The translations under genes and the position numbers were made by a program. Shown piece by piece: positions 7,497 to 17,184 of a DNA stretch of 64,000 nt (position 1 is the first letter of the stretch; each line of letters begins with the position of its first letter). The notes under the pieces were generated by a model. The model was not told the DNA's origin, did no database searches, and saw only the letters and a program-made list of their open reading frames with translations. The DNA lies in assembly GCA_038405045.1 (NCBI GenBank), contig JBBZIV010000001.1, positions 62,001 to 126,000 of the forward strand, in the 5' to 3' direction. The DNA is from Sporobacter sp038405045 (lineage in GTDB: Bacteria > Bacillota > Clostridia > Oscillospirales > Oscillospiraceae).

Positions 7497-10151
7497 ATGA
7501 AGGCCAATCCAATAACAATCGACGAGTTGTTTTCATACGGCGGCAAAAACATTTACAGCCACAAGCCGGTCATCAAAATGGTTGTCGATATCGGACGGTA
7601 CGGGGATATCCCGACAAAAGATATCCCGCATTTTAACGAGAAGCTTCTCGCGCTCTTTCCCGGGCTTCGGACAAACTGCTGTGCGCTTGGCTACCCCGGT
7701 GGATTTCTGGAAAGACTCCGGGAGGGGACGTATCTCGGACACGTTTTAGAGCATGTCATTTTAGAAATGCAAGTTGTTTTGGGTTATGACGTGTCGTTCG
7801 GCAAAACGCGCGCCGTCCAGGAACCCGACAAGTATTATCTTGTCTGCGAGTATTTAAATGAAGTTTGCGCATTGGAGTGCGCCAAGGCTGCCGTCATGAT
7901 TTTTAACAGCCTGATTGACGGCCGCGACGTCGCCTTCGACGACCTCATGGCATACCTGAAGAAAATATCTGTCGAAGCAGAGCTTGGCCCCAGCACGCAG
8001 GCTATTGCCGACGAGGCCAAAAAGCGCGGGATTCCGGTCACGCGGATTGCCAATGAAAGCCTTATCCGGTTAGGGTACGGCAAAAACAGCCGTCTTGTAG
8101 AGTCGACGCTGACAGACGCAACAGCCTGTATCTGCGCCGATATCTCGTGCAACAAACAACTGTCAAAGCACCTGCTCAGTGAACAAAAAATCCCGGTGCC
8201 GTACGGCAAGGTTGTCTACTCTGAAATGTCGGCGCTGATGGCTGCCGGGCAAATCGGTATACCCGTTGTCATTAAACCGCTTGACAGCAATCAGGGAAAA
8301 GGCGTCCATCTTAATCTTTGCGAGCCTTCGGAAATCCGGGAGGCGTTTGCCGACGCGTCCAAATATTCCAGTGGGGTCATTGTTGAGCAGTATGTCACGG
8401 GGTCGGATTACCGCGTGCTTGTTGTTGGCAGTGCCGTTAAAGCTGTAGCCAAGCGCGTGCCCGCCTGTGTGCAGGGTGATGGCGTTTTGACGGTTCGAGC
8501 GCTTGTCAAGCGTGTGAACAGTGACCCAAACCGCGGAGATAAGCATGAGCGGCCCTTGACTAAAATCCGCCTGGATGATATCGCGGTCAAATTGCTGGAA
8601 AAAGTCGGCATGACGCCCGATACGGTGCTGCAAGAGGACGAAATCGTGTATCTGCGTGAAAACGGCAATATCAGCACAGGCGGAACCGCCGTCGACTGCA
8701 CGGACATCATTCATCCTGATAATGCGGAACTGGCTGTCCGCGCCGCCGCTGCGATCGGCATTGACATCGCCGGTATTGACATCGTGACGGCGGATATATC
8801 AAAGTCTATCCTCGAGACGGGTGGCGTCATCGTGGAGGTCAACACGGCACCCGGCATTCGAATGCATCTGTATCCGTCGTCCGGCAAAGTGCGTAACGTG
8901 GCGGCCGACATCGTCAGCCTTTTATTTCCGGATGTTTCGTCAACGCAGTTCCCTATTGTCTCCGTCACGGGGACAAATGGCAAGACGACAACAGCCCGGC
9001 TTATTCAGCATGTTTTAATGACAACAGGCAAAACTGTTGGGCTGACGAGCACGAGCGGGACCTTTATCAACAAAAAATGCATCTGCCGGGGGGACAACTC
9101 CGGGCCGACGAGCGCACGCTCGCTACTCGCGAACAAGGCCGTCGACGCCGCCGTCTTGGAGACGGCGCGCGGTGGCATCATCCGAGAGGGGCTGGGTTAC
9201 GACAGTGCCGATGTTGGCGTTATCACGAACATCACGGAGGATCATCTCGGGCTTGACGGTGTTGAGACGCTGGAAGACCTCGTTTTTGTCAAATCGCTTG
9301 TCGCCGAGGCTATCAAGGACGGTGGCTATGCCGTTGTCAATGCGCTCGACGCGGCGACACCCGGAATTTTGAAGCGCCTGATGCAAAAGAGAATCAACGC
9401 CGAACCTGTTTTGTTTTATAATGCTCCCGAAGCCGACAAGCAGTTTGACGGCTTAAACAGCATTCGCGTTTTCAATGAGGGCGGCTGGATACGCGTCATT
9501 GACGGGGATAAGCGCCTTGGCATTGTGCGCGTCACCGAAATTCCGGTGACACTCGGCGGGCGCATTACCTGCAATGTTGATAATGCGCTGGCGGCCGTCG
9601 CAGCCCTGTACGCCCTGAAAATACCGGCGGAACAGATCAGAGCCGGTCTGTTAAGCTTTACGGACAATATCGGCCGTTTCGAATTATACGATTACAGCGG
9701 CGTGGCCGTCATGCTCGACTATGGGCACAATCCCGCCGGATATGAAAATGCCGTTGCCGTCTGCCAGAATCTCGCGCCGCGCCGCCTCATCGGTGTTGTG
9801 GGCATGCCGGGCGACAGAACGGACGCATCGATCGCGGCGGTCGGGCGCCTCTGCGGGGCGTCTTTCGACAAGCTTTATGTCAAGGAAGACACAGACAGGC
9901 GCGGTAGGGCGTCTGGCGAGGTGGCAAACCGAATTGCCGCTTCGGCCTTTGAAACCGGATTTCCGCGAGACGGCCTAGAAATCATTCTAGACGAAACGGC
10001 GGCAGCCATGCGGGCCTTGACGGCAGCGCGCCGGGGAGACCTCGTTGTTATTTTCTATGAAAAACTCGCGCCGCTGCAGCGCTTGCTTGACGATCTGGGT
10101 GCTATTAAGCAGTATCCCGGCATTAACAGCAAGATTTTAGCCTGTGTTTAA
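7497..10151 (+). CDS. cphA: Cyanophycin synthetase
   Basis: An 884-residue enzyme that builds cyanophycin by ATP-dependent addition of Asp to the backbone and Arg to its side chains. It has the usual three parts: an N-terminal domain (about 1-160), an ATP-grasp domain (about 210-475, with GIPVVIKPLDSNQGKGV) and a Mur-ligase-like domain whose P-loop VTGTNGKTTT lies at about 489-498. Its length fits bacterial CphA. It begins two bases after the cphB stop. No second, shorter CphA2-type synthetase is present. A hairpin downstream probably ends the operon. Confidence 0.96.
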   Translation: MKANPITIDELFSYGGKNIYSHKPVIKMVVDIGRYGDIPTKDIPHFNEKLLALFPGLRTNCCALGYPGGFLERLREGTYLGHVLEHVILEMQVVLGYDVSFGKTRAVQEPDKYYLVCEYLNEVCALECAKAAVMIFNSLIDGRDVAFDDLMAYLKKISVEAELGPSTQAIADEAKKRGIPVTRIANESLIRLGYGKNSRLVESTLTDATACICADISCNKQLSKHLLSEQKIPVPYGKVVYSEMSALMAAGQIGIPVVIKPLDSNQGKGVHLNLCEPSEIREAFADASKYSSGVIVEQYVTGSDYRVLVVGSAVKAVAKRVPACVQGDGVLTVRALVKRVNSDPNRGDKHERPLTKIRLDDIAVKLLEKVGMTPDTVLQEDEIVYLRENGNISTGGTAVDCTDIIHPDNAELAVRAAAAIGIDIAGIDIVTADISKSILETGGVIVEVNTAPGIRMHLYPSSGKVRNVAADIVSLLFPDVSSTQFPIVSVTGTNGKTTTARLIQHVLMTTGKTVGLTSTSGTFINKKCICRGDNSGPTSARSLLANKAVDAAVLETARGGIIREGLGYDSADVGVITNITEDHLGLDGVETLEDLVFVKSLVAEAIKDGGYAVVNALDAATPGILKRLMQKRINAEPVLFYNAPEADKQFDGLNSIRVFNEGGWIRVIDGDKRLGIVRVTEIPVTLGGRITCNVDNALAAVAALYALKIPAEQIRAGLLSFTDNIGRFELYDYSGVAVMLDYGHNPAGYENAVAVCQNLAPRRLIGVVGMPGDRTDASIAAVGRLCGASFDKLYVKEDTDRRGRASGEVANRIAASAFETGFPRDGLEIILDETAAAMRALTAARRGDLVVIFYEKLAPLQRLLDDLGAIKQYPGINSKILACV

Positions 10152-10177
10152 ATCAAGCTAACGTATTAAAACATGAT

Positions 10178-10212
10178 GACCTTCTGAGAGCGCTAAACAG
10201 CCTCAGAAGGTC
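10178..10212 (+). terminator. Hairpin after cphA, probable terminator
   Basis: An 11-bp perfect inverted repeat (GACCTTCTGAG at 10178-10188, its complement at 10202-10212) is followed by only three T, so termination may be weak. Confidence 0.5.
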
Positions 10213-10298
10213 TTTGACTCGTCAGATGCCCGGAAAAATTTGTCTTCCTGTTTGACAACACACCGTTGCAAATTATCGGCTGTTGTGCTTTCATAATA

Positions 10299-10324
10299 TT
10301 AGGTGAAAATGTTGGTTGACCTAA
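10299..10324. promoter_or_regulatory. Inverted repeat upstream of the ABC exporter
   Basis: TTAGGTGAA (10299-10307) and TTGACCTAA (10316-10324) form 9-bp arms with one mismatch and an 8-base spacer, 30 bases before the ABC ATPase start. It is a plausible operator for a dimeric repressor. The arms recall DtxR-type half sites, but the spacing does not fit. Confidence 0.35.
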
Positions 10325-10354
10325 ATTTCTGATGACGGCGAAACGAGGTGTTTT

Positions 10355-11077
10355 ATGGTTATTGACATAAACGATGTCGGGAAGCGATTTGGGCACTTGC
10401 GTGTCTTATCCGGCATTTCTCTAACGGCACAGCCTGGTGAGATATTGTGCTTATTGGGGCCGTCCGGCGCCGGGAAAACGACGCTTATCCGCTTGATTAC
10501 CGGTGCGCTTTGCCCCGACGGCGGGACGATTACCTACGACGGGGAGAAAATCCCGACAATGGCGTCCATCCGTCATATTGGTTACATGCCTCAAAATGAC
10601 GCCGTGTACAACGACATAACAGGACTTGACAATCTCCTGTTTTTCGGCAGGCTTTACGGGCTCAAAGGCGCGCGGTTAAAGGACGCTGCCGCGCGGATGC
10701 TGACGCTCGTCAATCTGACGGACGATCAAAACAAACTCGTCTGCAATTATTCCGGGGGCATGAAAAAAAGACTGTCCTTGGCGGTTGCGCTGTTGCACGA
10801 CCCGGATATCCTTGTTTTAGATGAGCCGACTGTCGGCATTGACCCGCTCCTGCGCCAGACGATTTGGGACAAATTTAACGATCTTGCCGCACGCGGCAAG
10901 ACGATTATCATTTCGACGCATGTGATGGACGAAGCGGATAAGTGCAAAAAGGCGGCACTTTTGTATCAGGGGCTTTTAATCGAGCATGACACCGTTGCAG
11001 CCTTGAAGGCCAAAACAGCCTCCGGCAGTTTGGAAGAGCTTTTCTTCATGGCCGGGAAAGCAGGTGCGGCGGAATGA
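10355..11077 (+). CDS. ABC transporter ATP-binding protein
   Basis: A 240-residue ABC ATPase with Walker A GPSGAGKTT (about 36-44), Q-loop MPQND, signature NYSGGMKKR (about 130) and Walker B VLDEP (about 155). It is closest in style to the drug/Nod-factor exporter ATPases that pair with ABC-2 permeases. GAGGTG precedes the ATG. The stop overlaps the permease start by four bases, so the two subunits are coupled. The substrate is unknown; the cyanophycin operon upstream is separated by a hairpin. Confidence 0.9.
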   Translation: MVIDINDVGKRFGHLRVLSGISLTAQPGEILCLLGPSGAGKTTLIRLITGALCPDGGTITYDGEKIPTMASIRHIGYMPQNDAVYNDITGLDNLLFFGRLYGLKGARLKDAAARMLTLVNLTDDQNKLVCNYSGGMKKRLSLAVALLHDPDILVLDEPTVGIDPLLRQTIWDKFNDLAARGKTIIISTHVMDEADKCKKAALLYQGLLIEHDTVAALKAKTASGSLEELFFMAGKAGAAE

Positions 11078-12087
11078 AGGGTGTTTTTTTAAGAGTTATC
11101 CGCCAGATGGCAAACGACAAGCGCTCTCTCGCGCTCATTTTTATCGCGCCGCTAATGATACTCACACTGCTGTTTCTGCTGCTTGGAGACAGCCCATACG
11201 TCCCTAAGCTGGGTGTTTCAAGCTCTATGCCGAGTCAGGCTGTGACACGCCTTGAAGAGCAGGCTGTGACTGTCACGGTTCTTGCAGCAGACGCTGATGT
11301 AGAAGCACTTCTGAAAAACGGCGACATTGATGCCTACCTTTCCATGTCACCGGGCTCTGCCAATATCAGAATGCTGGAGCCGGACAGCGTAAAAATGGGG
11401 AAGATCACGACGGCCGTTAAAAACGCGCTGGAAACGTCGCCCGGACAGCAGGGCCTTAATTTCTCCTATATTTATGGTGAGGTGACAAGCACCTTTGACA
11501 GCCTCGGCTATGTCCTCTTAGGCGTGATGGCATTTTTCGTTGTCTTTATCCTGTCGGGTGTGTCGTTCATCCGCGAGCGAACGACAGGGACAATGGAAAG
11601 GCTGATGCTGACACCAGTGCGGCGCTTATCCGTTGCCGCGGGCTACACAGCCGGGTTTGGCGTTTTCGCCGCTGTGCAAAGTGCCGTTTTAGTCCTATAT
11701 GCGCAAAGCGTCCTGGGGCTCCATTTTTCCGGTTCTGTTCTGCTGGCTGTGCTGATTATGGTTCTCCTGGCGTTCACCGCCGTCGCAACGGGGACGTTTA
11801 TCTCCATTTTTGCCAACAACGAATTTCAGGTGGTTCAGTTCATACCGGTCATCATAATCCCGCAGATTTTCTTCTCCGGAATGATCCCGATTGACACGCT
11901 ACCCTATCACTTAGGGCTTTTAAGCTACATAATGCCGGTGTATTACGGCTGTACGGCGCTGAAGGCTGTGCTCCTCAAGGGTGAAGGGGTGGCTGCTGTC
12001 TGGCCTTATCTGCTTGTTTTGGTGGGTTTACTGCTGCTCCTCTCACTGATTAATACACTGGCGCTGAAAAAATACAGAAGCATTTAA
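11074..12087 (+). CDS. ABC-2 type transporter permease
   Basis: A 337-residue permease with one N-terminal helix, an extracytoplasmic domain of about 100 residues and five C-terminal helices, which is the ABC-2 layout. The cytoplasmic segment RERTTGTMERLMLTPV after the second helix is a family hallmark. It forms the membrane part of an exporter with the preceding ATPase. Candidates are drug, peptide or lipid export; nothing nearby settles it. Confidence 0.88.
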   Translation: MKGVFLRVIRQMANDKRSLALIFIAPLMILTLLFLLLGDSPYVPKLGVSSSMPSQAVTRLEEQAVTVTVLAADADVEALLKNGDIDAYLSMSPGSANIRMLEPDSVKMGKITTAVKNALETSPGQQGLNFSYIYGEVTSTFDSLGYVLLGVMAFFVVFILSGVSFIRERTTGTMERLMLTPVRRLSVAAGYTAGFGVFAAVQSAVLVLYAQSVLGLHFSGSVLLAVLIMVLLAFTAVATGTFISIFANNEFQVVQFIPVIIIPQIFFSGMIPIDTLPYHLGLLSYIMPVYYGCTALKAVLLKGEGVAAVWPYLLVLVGLLLLLSLINTLALKKYRSI

Positions 12088-12140
12088 TTGAATGAAAATT
12101 CAAAATAAAGAAAACCGGACAAACACGATACTTACAACGA

Positions 12141-12172
12141 AGAGCACCTGCCAAAGCGGCAGGTGCTCTTTT
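12141..12172 (+). terminator. Rho-independent terminator after the ABC exporter
   Basis: A 12-bp perfect stem (AGAGCACCTGCC at 12141-12152, complement at 12158-12169) with a 5-base loop and a short T run. It also sits downstream of the convergent gene and may serve both. Confidence 0.75.
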
Positions 12173-12218
12173 CGACCAGATATTCATTTGCCCGTCATGC
12201 GGAAAAGAAAGGCTTTAT

Positions 12219-15215
12219 TTATATATCGTTGTAACGGCCGCTGTTTAATACATTTTCGATAAAAACGGTGACGACCTCTTTATCAAACTGTGTGCTGCTG
12301 TTATGAATAAGCTCTTCAATTGCTTCTTCCTTTGTCATGCGGGTGCGATAAGGCCGGTCGCTCGTCATGGCGTCGTACGCGTCGGCAACGGCGATGATTT
12401 TCGACACAAGCGGGATGGCATCCCCCCGGATGCCGCGCGGGTAGCCTTTACCGTCAATGTATTCATGGTGATATAGGATGTAATCGGCAATGCCGGCGTG
12501 CTCGTCGGAATTGCACAGGATACGCCAGCCGGATTCGGAATGTTTTTGAATTTCCTCGCGTTCAGCCTTCGTGAAGACGCCGCGCTTTGTCAAGATACCA
12601 TCGTCAATGCCGATTTTGCCGATGTCGTGCAGCAATCCCGCAACGGAAATTTGTGTGAGCTGTTCGGCGTCAAAATTCATTTCAGCGGCGATTGCCTCCG
12701 AAATTTTGCTGACTCTGCTTGAGTGACCCACTTCGCCGGAGCACTTTTCATAAAGTGTCTTCATGATGATGCTGACGGTTTTGTTTCGTGTGCTTGCGCT
12801 CTCATGCATTTTATTTTTATACATTTTGTTTTCCGCTTCCGAGACAACAAGGTCCATATCGGCCGCGGCGGTATGTTTGACGGCGTAGCCAAAGGATAGG
12901 GAGAGGTCAAGCTGCTTTATTTTAACCTTAGATTGCAGCTTTTTGATACGGCGGACGATTTTACCGGCCTCGGTATTGTCCGTATTTGGGAGGATAATAA
13001 CGAATTCATCGCCGCCGATACGGGCGGAAATATCCTCCTTCCGGCAGCCTTCTTTGATGATAGCAGCCGCGCTGCGCAGCAGCTCGTCGCCTTGAATATG
13101 CCCGAACGAATCGTTAATAAGCTTTAGGCCATTGACGTCCGCCATAACAATCGTCAGCGGCATGTATTGTTCGTCGTTCATCTGGCAGAGCACCGAGTCA
13201 AAATAACGCCTGTTGTAAAGTCCTGTCAGATGGTCATGAAAACTGAGGTATTTAATTTCTGCAAACGCCTTTTCCCGCTCTGTCACATCAAAGATGATGG
13301 AAAAAACGACCTGGTCGTTATTGTGCGTAATCGGACAGGAATAAACGTCAACAACGCGTTTGTGGCCGTTTTTAAGACGGTGGGACGTTGAGTAGAACCG
13401 GCGCCTTTCGGGGTCCGAAGCCGGCTCAAAATGTTCGCGGCCGTCATTAATATCATCTATTGTGAGGGACAGCAGGTCGTCTTTCGAATAGCCGTAGAAG
13501 GAGACGGCGGCAGGGTTTGCATCAATGATCTGACCGGAAACGGGGCTTAGGAGCAGCATGATGGCGTCGTGCTCGTTAAACATGGCCTGCGTCTGTTCAA
13601 ACAGGTTTTCCATCCGCTTTTGAACGTTTTTCTTCTCAACAGCCGTCCAAACACCGGTCATCAGCATGGTCAGCTCTGAGACGTCAACCTCGTCGTAATC
13701 GGAGGCTTTATTGGCAAGCCCAACAGCTGCGACAATTTTATCGTTGACAATAATCGGCACGGACAAATAGTTTTTAAGCGCGATATGGCCTTCCGGATAG
13801 CCCCGCTTGAGAGGGTGCGGCTTGTCGAAATTATTAAAGATTGTCGGGCTGCGGTGGCGGATGGCTTCACCCCAGATGCCTGTCTGATCGAGCGCATAAA
13901 CATGCTTCATATCAGGAATCATGCAGGCGGATAAAACACCCTTTGTCCAGCAATTTAATGTCAGCTCGCGCCGGTCTTCATCATAGGTGAAGATATATCC
14001 GTGTTGGCTGCCCGTCAGTGTTAATGCTTCGCCAAGGGCATACTCCAGCTGTTCCTGACCGGTCTGAAACGTCATCATGAGGGCGCTGGCGAGGATCCTG
14101 TGGCGCGCCATCGTCCTTTTAAGCTTTTCTTCCTGCTTTTTTTCTTCCGTAATGTCGCGGATATAAGCCCCGACCCCCGTCTTCAAATTGCCGATAGGAA
14201 CCGGGAACTTGACGGCTTCATAAATGGTGCCGTCGTGCGAAAACTCGGTAACGCTGCTGTTTCTGGAGGTAATAGCCGCCATGTCTGTCTCATCGGCGTG
14301 GAAATCAAGCGCGACTTCGCTGTCTTTCCGCCCGATAATTTCGGAGCTCTCCAGGCCGCAAGCGTCCAACAGCGCGTTGTTGACGATCATGTAGCGCAGA
14401 TGATCGTCCTTCAGATAGATGATGTTGTTGCTCGCGTTAATAAATGTCCTGTAAAGCAGCTCGCTTTTAATGAGATCGTCCTCCAGTTCTTTGTGCGAGG
14501 TGATATCCTGACAGTACAAAAGGAAACGGTTATCCGACTGCGCATGGGCATGGATTGACAGCCAGCGGAGCTCGCCGACTTTCGTCTTAATTTGAAGCTG
14601 GCAGTCGGCCTGTGAGGCACCGATTAACTCATTAAAAAACATCAGCGCAAGAATACGGCTTTGCGCAGCGACAAGACGCTGCGGCTTGATTTTTATTAGT
14701 TCCTCCGGCGTATAGCCGGATATGGCGCACGCCTGCGCATTCACCTCAAGAAATCTGCCGTCAGCCGTTATGGCGATAATGCCGAGCGGTGCGGCGTCGA
14801 TATAGCTTTTTAGCTTTTTTTCACTCTCAGAGGAGACTTTAAACTCTTCTTTTTCGATCGTGATATCACTGAAAAGGGTTACAAAGTAGCCACGCTCCGG
14901 GCTGTACGCGTTAATTCTGTACCACCGCCCGAGCGCTTCTGAAAAATGCTCGAGATTAAGCACTGTCTCGTTAAGCGCCACATCGCCGTAAGTGGCAATC
15001 CAGTCGAAGCGATCTTCCCGTATTGCCGGGATGACTTCTGTCACGCGCCGACCGATGACATGAGATGCTTCAAGCCCTGTCGCCGCCTCAAAGGCGCTGT
15101 TAACATCAATAAATTCATAGTCAACAGGCAGACCGTCTCGGTCTTGGATGATCTGATGCAGTGCGTAACCGACAGGCATGCTTTTAAGTACTTTTTTATA
15201 AGAAGAGTTGTTCAT
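12219..15215 (-). CDS. Multi-PAS, GAF, GGDEF and HD-GYP signalling protein
   Basis: A 998-residue cytoplasmic sensor. Reading from the N-terminus it shows three PAS-like domains (about 1-370), a GAF-like domain (about 385-540), another PAS (about 550-665), a diguanylate cyclase domain with intact GGDEF near 733, and an HD-GYP phosphodiesterase domain with HDIGK near 861 and HHEYIDGKGYP near 913. It could both make and break c-di-GMP. The frame stays open to 15590, but I start at the ATG at 15215, which has GAGG six bases upstream. A longer form would add a hydrophobic helix encoded in AT-rich promoter DNA. It is divergent from a chemoreceptor. Confidence 0.9.
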   Translation of the reverse strand: MNNSSYKKVLKSMPVGYALHQIIQDRDGLPVDYEFIDVNSAFEAATGLEASHVIGRRVTEVIPAIREDRFDWIATYGDVALNETVLNLEHFSEALGRWYRINAYSPERGYFVTLFSDITIEKEEFKVSSESEKKLKSYIDAAPLGIIAITADGRFLEVNAQACAISGYTPEELIKIKPQRLVAAQSRILALMFFNELIGASQADCQLQIKTKVGELRWLSIHAHAQSDNRFLLYCQDITSHKELEDDLIKSELLYRTFINASNNIIYLKDDHLRYMIVNNALLDACGLESSEIIGRKDSEVALDFHADETDMAAITSRNSSVTEFSHDGTIYEAVKFPVPIGNLKTGVGAYIRDITEEKKQEEKLKRTMARHRILASALMMTFQTGQEQLEYALGEALTLTGSQHGYIFTYDEDRRELTLNCWTKGVLSACMIPDMKHVYALDQTGIWGEAIRHRSPTIFNNFDKPHPLKRGYPEGHIALKNYLSVPIIVNDKIVAAVGLANKASDYDEVDVSELTMLMTGVWTAVEKKNVQKRMENLFEQTQAMFNEHDAIMLLLSPVSGQIIDANPAAVSFYGYSKDDLLSLTIDDINDGREHFEPASDPERRRFYSTSHRLKNGHKRVVDVYSCPITHNNDQVVFSIIFDVTEREKAFAEIKYLSFHDHLTGLYNRRYFDSVLCQMNDEQYMPLTIVMADVNGLKLINDSFGHIQGDELLRSAAAIIKEGCRKEDISARIGGDEFVIILPNTDNTEAGKIVRRIKKLQSKVKIKQLDLSLSFGYAVKHTAAADMDLVVSEAENKMYKNKMHESASTRNKTVSIIMKTLYEKCSGEVGHSSRVSKISEAIAAEMNFDAEQLTQISVAGLLHDIGKIGIDDGILTKRGVFTKAEREEIQKHSESGWRILCNSDEHAGIADYILYHHEYIDGKGYPRGIRGDAIPLVSKIIAVADAYDAMTSDRPYRTRMTKEEAIEELIHNSSTQFDKEVVTVFIENVLNSGRYNDI

Positions 15216-15301
15216 AGGCGGCCTCAGCTTTAGCATGTTTTTGATTCTCGTTAATATTTTCGATACATTACAAAGCTTCATAACAGCGGCGATAAAAATT
15301 A

Positions 15302-15317
15302 TTGATATTAATATCAA
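15302..15317. promoter_or_regulatory. 16-bp perfect palindrome between divergent signalling genes
   Basis: TTGATATTAATATCAA is a perfect palindrome in the AT-rich gap between the GGDEF/HD-GYP gene and the chemoreceptor. It is a candidate operator acting on one or both promoters; a chance AT palindrome is possible. Confidence 0.35.
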
Positions 15318-15399
15318 AATAATGAAAAATTGGTTCATTTTAAAGTGCAAATTACCGATGAATAAATATAATGACTTTTCTGGGAAAGGGATGTGCTGG

Positions 15400-17121
15400 A
15401 TGCAACGAGGCATGTCGGTAAATACAAAGATATCGCTGTCTGTACTGGCCGTATCAGTCTTGTGCGCTTTGATTATCGGTGGCAGCAGCTTTATTTTGTT
15501 TAAGAGGAATCTGGAAGAGTATATGGGCGTCAGAGCACGCGACATTGCGCTAACCGTCAGCGCGAATATCAGCGGCGATGAGATTGCCAAATATGATCAA
15601 ACAGAAGTGAAGGACGAAGATTTTTTTAAGCTGACGAGCTATCTAACCGCCGTGAAGGACAACACACACGCGACGTACCTGTATATCATGACGGATGACG
15701 GTGCCAATTATAAATACATCACGGAAGGCGGCAACGACGATCCAGTCCAGCTCGGCGATACACAGGCAAAATCGGAATACGGACCGGAGCCGATGACCGC
15801 GCTCGCATCAGACGCTGCGACATACTCCAGCATCTATGAAAATGGAGAGTATGGGAATTTACTCTCCGGTTTTGCCCCGATTCACAACACCGCCGGGAAG
15901 GTGGTTGGCGTTGTGGGGCTTGATATCGGCACCAAAGTTGTTGATGAAAGTATTGGCGATTTTGTCCCCATCATTCTCCTGATGATGGCCGTTTCATGTA
16001 CGCTGTCATATATCCTGATTTTTTTGGTCGTTTCAAAAATGATTGTTAAACCCGTACAGGCGCTGGAAGCAGCGTCTAAAAAATTGACGGACAGTGATTT
16101 TAGCATTTCAATCCCCGGGCGGTATTTGAAAAAGAGGGATGAGATTGGACGGCTCTCACGCGCATTTGGCGGATTGGCCGAAAATTTAAACCGTATAATC
16201 CACGAAATTTCCAAGGTTCTAGCCGAAATGTCCGGCAAAAACCTTGATACGGCCGTTTCAGGCACGTATACGGGCGACTTTTTTCCCATTAAGCAATCGA
16301 TTGAGCATATTATCTCGACGTACAACACCCTTCTCACGGACTTTAAAACCATGACGAACAACGTATCACAAAGTGCACAGGGATTATCCGATATATCCAA
16401 CCAGCTCGCTACTGGCAGCCTTAGACAATCTGGTGCTATTGAAGAGCTGACAAATACCATGACCCGTTTATCCGATGACGCAGCGGTGAATGTTCAAAAC
16501 GTTCAGACAGCGCGCAAAACCATTCTTGAAATGGATGAGACCGTCACGGCATCTAACAATAAAATGCGTGAAATGCTATCGGCAATGGCAGAGATCAGTG
16601 CGGCCTCCAACCACATATCCGATATCATAAAAGTTATCGACAGTATTACCTTCCAGACGAATCTTTTGGCGCTCAACGCCGCCGTTGAAGCAACACGAGC
16701 TGGTGCAGCCGGGAAAGGCTTTTCCGTCGTCGCCGACGAAGTTCGGAATCTTGCGGCAAAAACAGCAGCAGCGGCCCAACGGACGGCAACGCTGATCGGT
16801 GAATCTGTAGCATCTGTCCGTAAAGGGATGGCGCTGGCTGAAGAGACGGCGCGTGCTTTGGACGGTGCGTCTGAAAAAGCCCGACTTATCACTGAGACGA
16901 TTGAAGGTGTCACGGATAACTCGAGGGAGCAGGCGCAAGCGCTCCGGGAGATGATGCGGGGCATGCATCAAATTTCGGAAGTCGTGCAGACGAATTCAGC
17001 CAGCTCACAGGAGAGCGCCGCGTCCAGTGAGGAGCTGTCCGTTCAGGCTAAGGCGCTGTATCGGGAGATTTCAGACTTTCACTTGAAAAAGACGGGGATC
17101 GTGACGGCAGAAGAGCGGTAA
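15400..17121 (+). CDS. Methyl-accepting chemotaxis protein with extracellular sensor domain
   Basis: A 573-residue chemoreceptor. A first membrane helix (about 12-32) is followed by an extracellular Cache-like domain (about 35-185), a second helix (about 190-212), a HAMP domain (about 213-268) and a cytoplasmic signalling domain whose hairpin tip lies around FQTNLLALNAAVEA. It should control the CheA kinase and flagellar switching. The start at ATG 15400 has AAAGGG nine bases upstream; the open frame back to 15208 runs through promoter-like DNA. The DegV-like ligand-binding motif is not visible, so the ligand is unknown. A TATAAT at 15367-15372 lies just upstream. Confidence 0.93.
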   Translation: MQRGMSVNTKISLSVLAVSVLCALIIGGSSFILFKRNLEEYMGVRARDIALTVSANISGDEIAKYDQTEVKDEDFFKLTSYLTAVKDNTHATYLYIMTDDGANYKYITEGGNDDPVQLGDTQAKSEYGPEPMTALASDAATYSSIYENGEYGNLLSGFAPIHNTAGKVVGVVGLDIGTKVVDESIGDFVPIILLMMAVSCTLSYILIFLVVSKMIVKPVQALEAASKKLTDSDFSISIPGRYLKKRDEIGRLSRAFGGLAENLNRIIHEISKVLAEMSGKNLDTAVSGTYTGDFFPIKQSIEHIISTYNTLLTDFKTMTNNVSQSAQGLSDISNQLATGSLRQSGAIEELTNTMTRLSDDAAVNVQNVQTARKTILEMDETVTASNNKMREMLSAMAEISAASNHISDIIKVIDSITFQTNLLALNAAVEATRAGAAGKGFSVVADEVRNLAAKTAAAAQRTATLIGESVASVRKGMALAEETARALDGASEKARLITETIEGVTDNSREQAQALREMMRGMHQISEVVQTNSASSQESAASSEELSVQAKALYREISDFHLKKTGIVTAEER

Positions 17122-17184
17122 TAATCAGGCAGCAGGTACACGAAGTTCAATAATCTCTCATATAATAGGGCGGAGTTGATCTCA

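Noticed and set aside
10299..10324. DtxR/IdeR iron box
   Set aside because: The half sites look similar, but the total length is 26, not 19 bases, and no iron genes are present.
15340..15372. Sigma-D (flagellar) promoter before the chemoreceptor
   Set aside because: TAAA and CCGAT elements are there, but the spacing is about 10 bases in place of the expected 15.
15216..15590. N-terminal membrane extension of the PAS/HD-GYP protein
   Set aside because: The extra frame is AT-rich promoter DNA, hydrophobic on both strands, without ribosome site; the ATG at 15215 is better supported.
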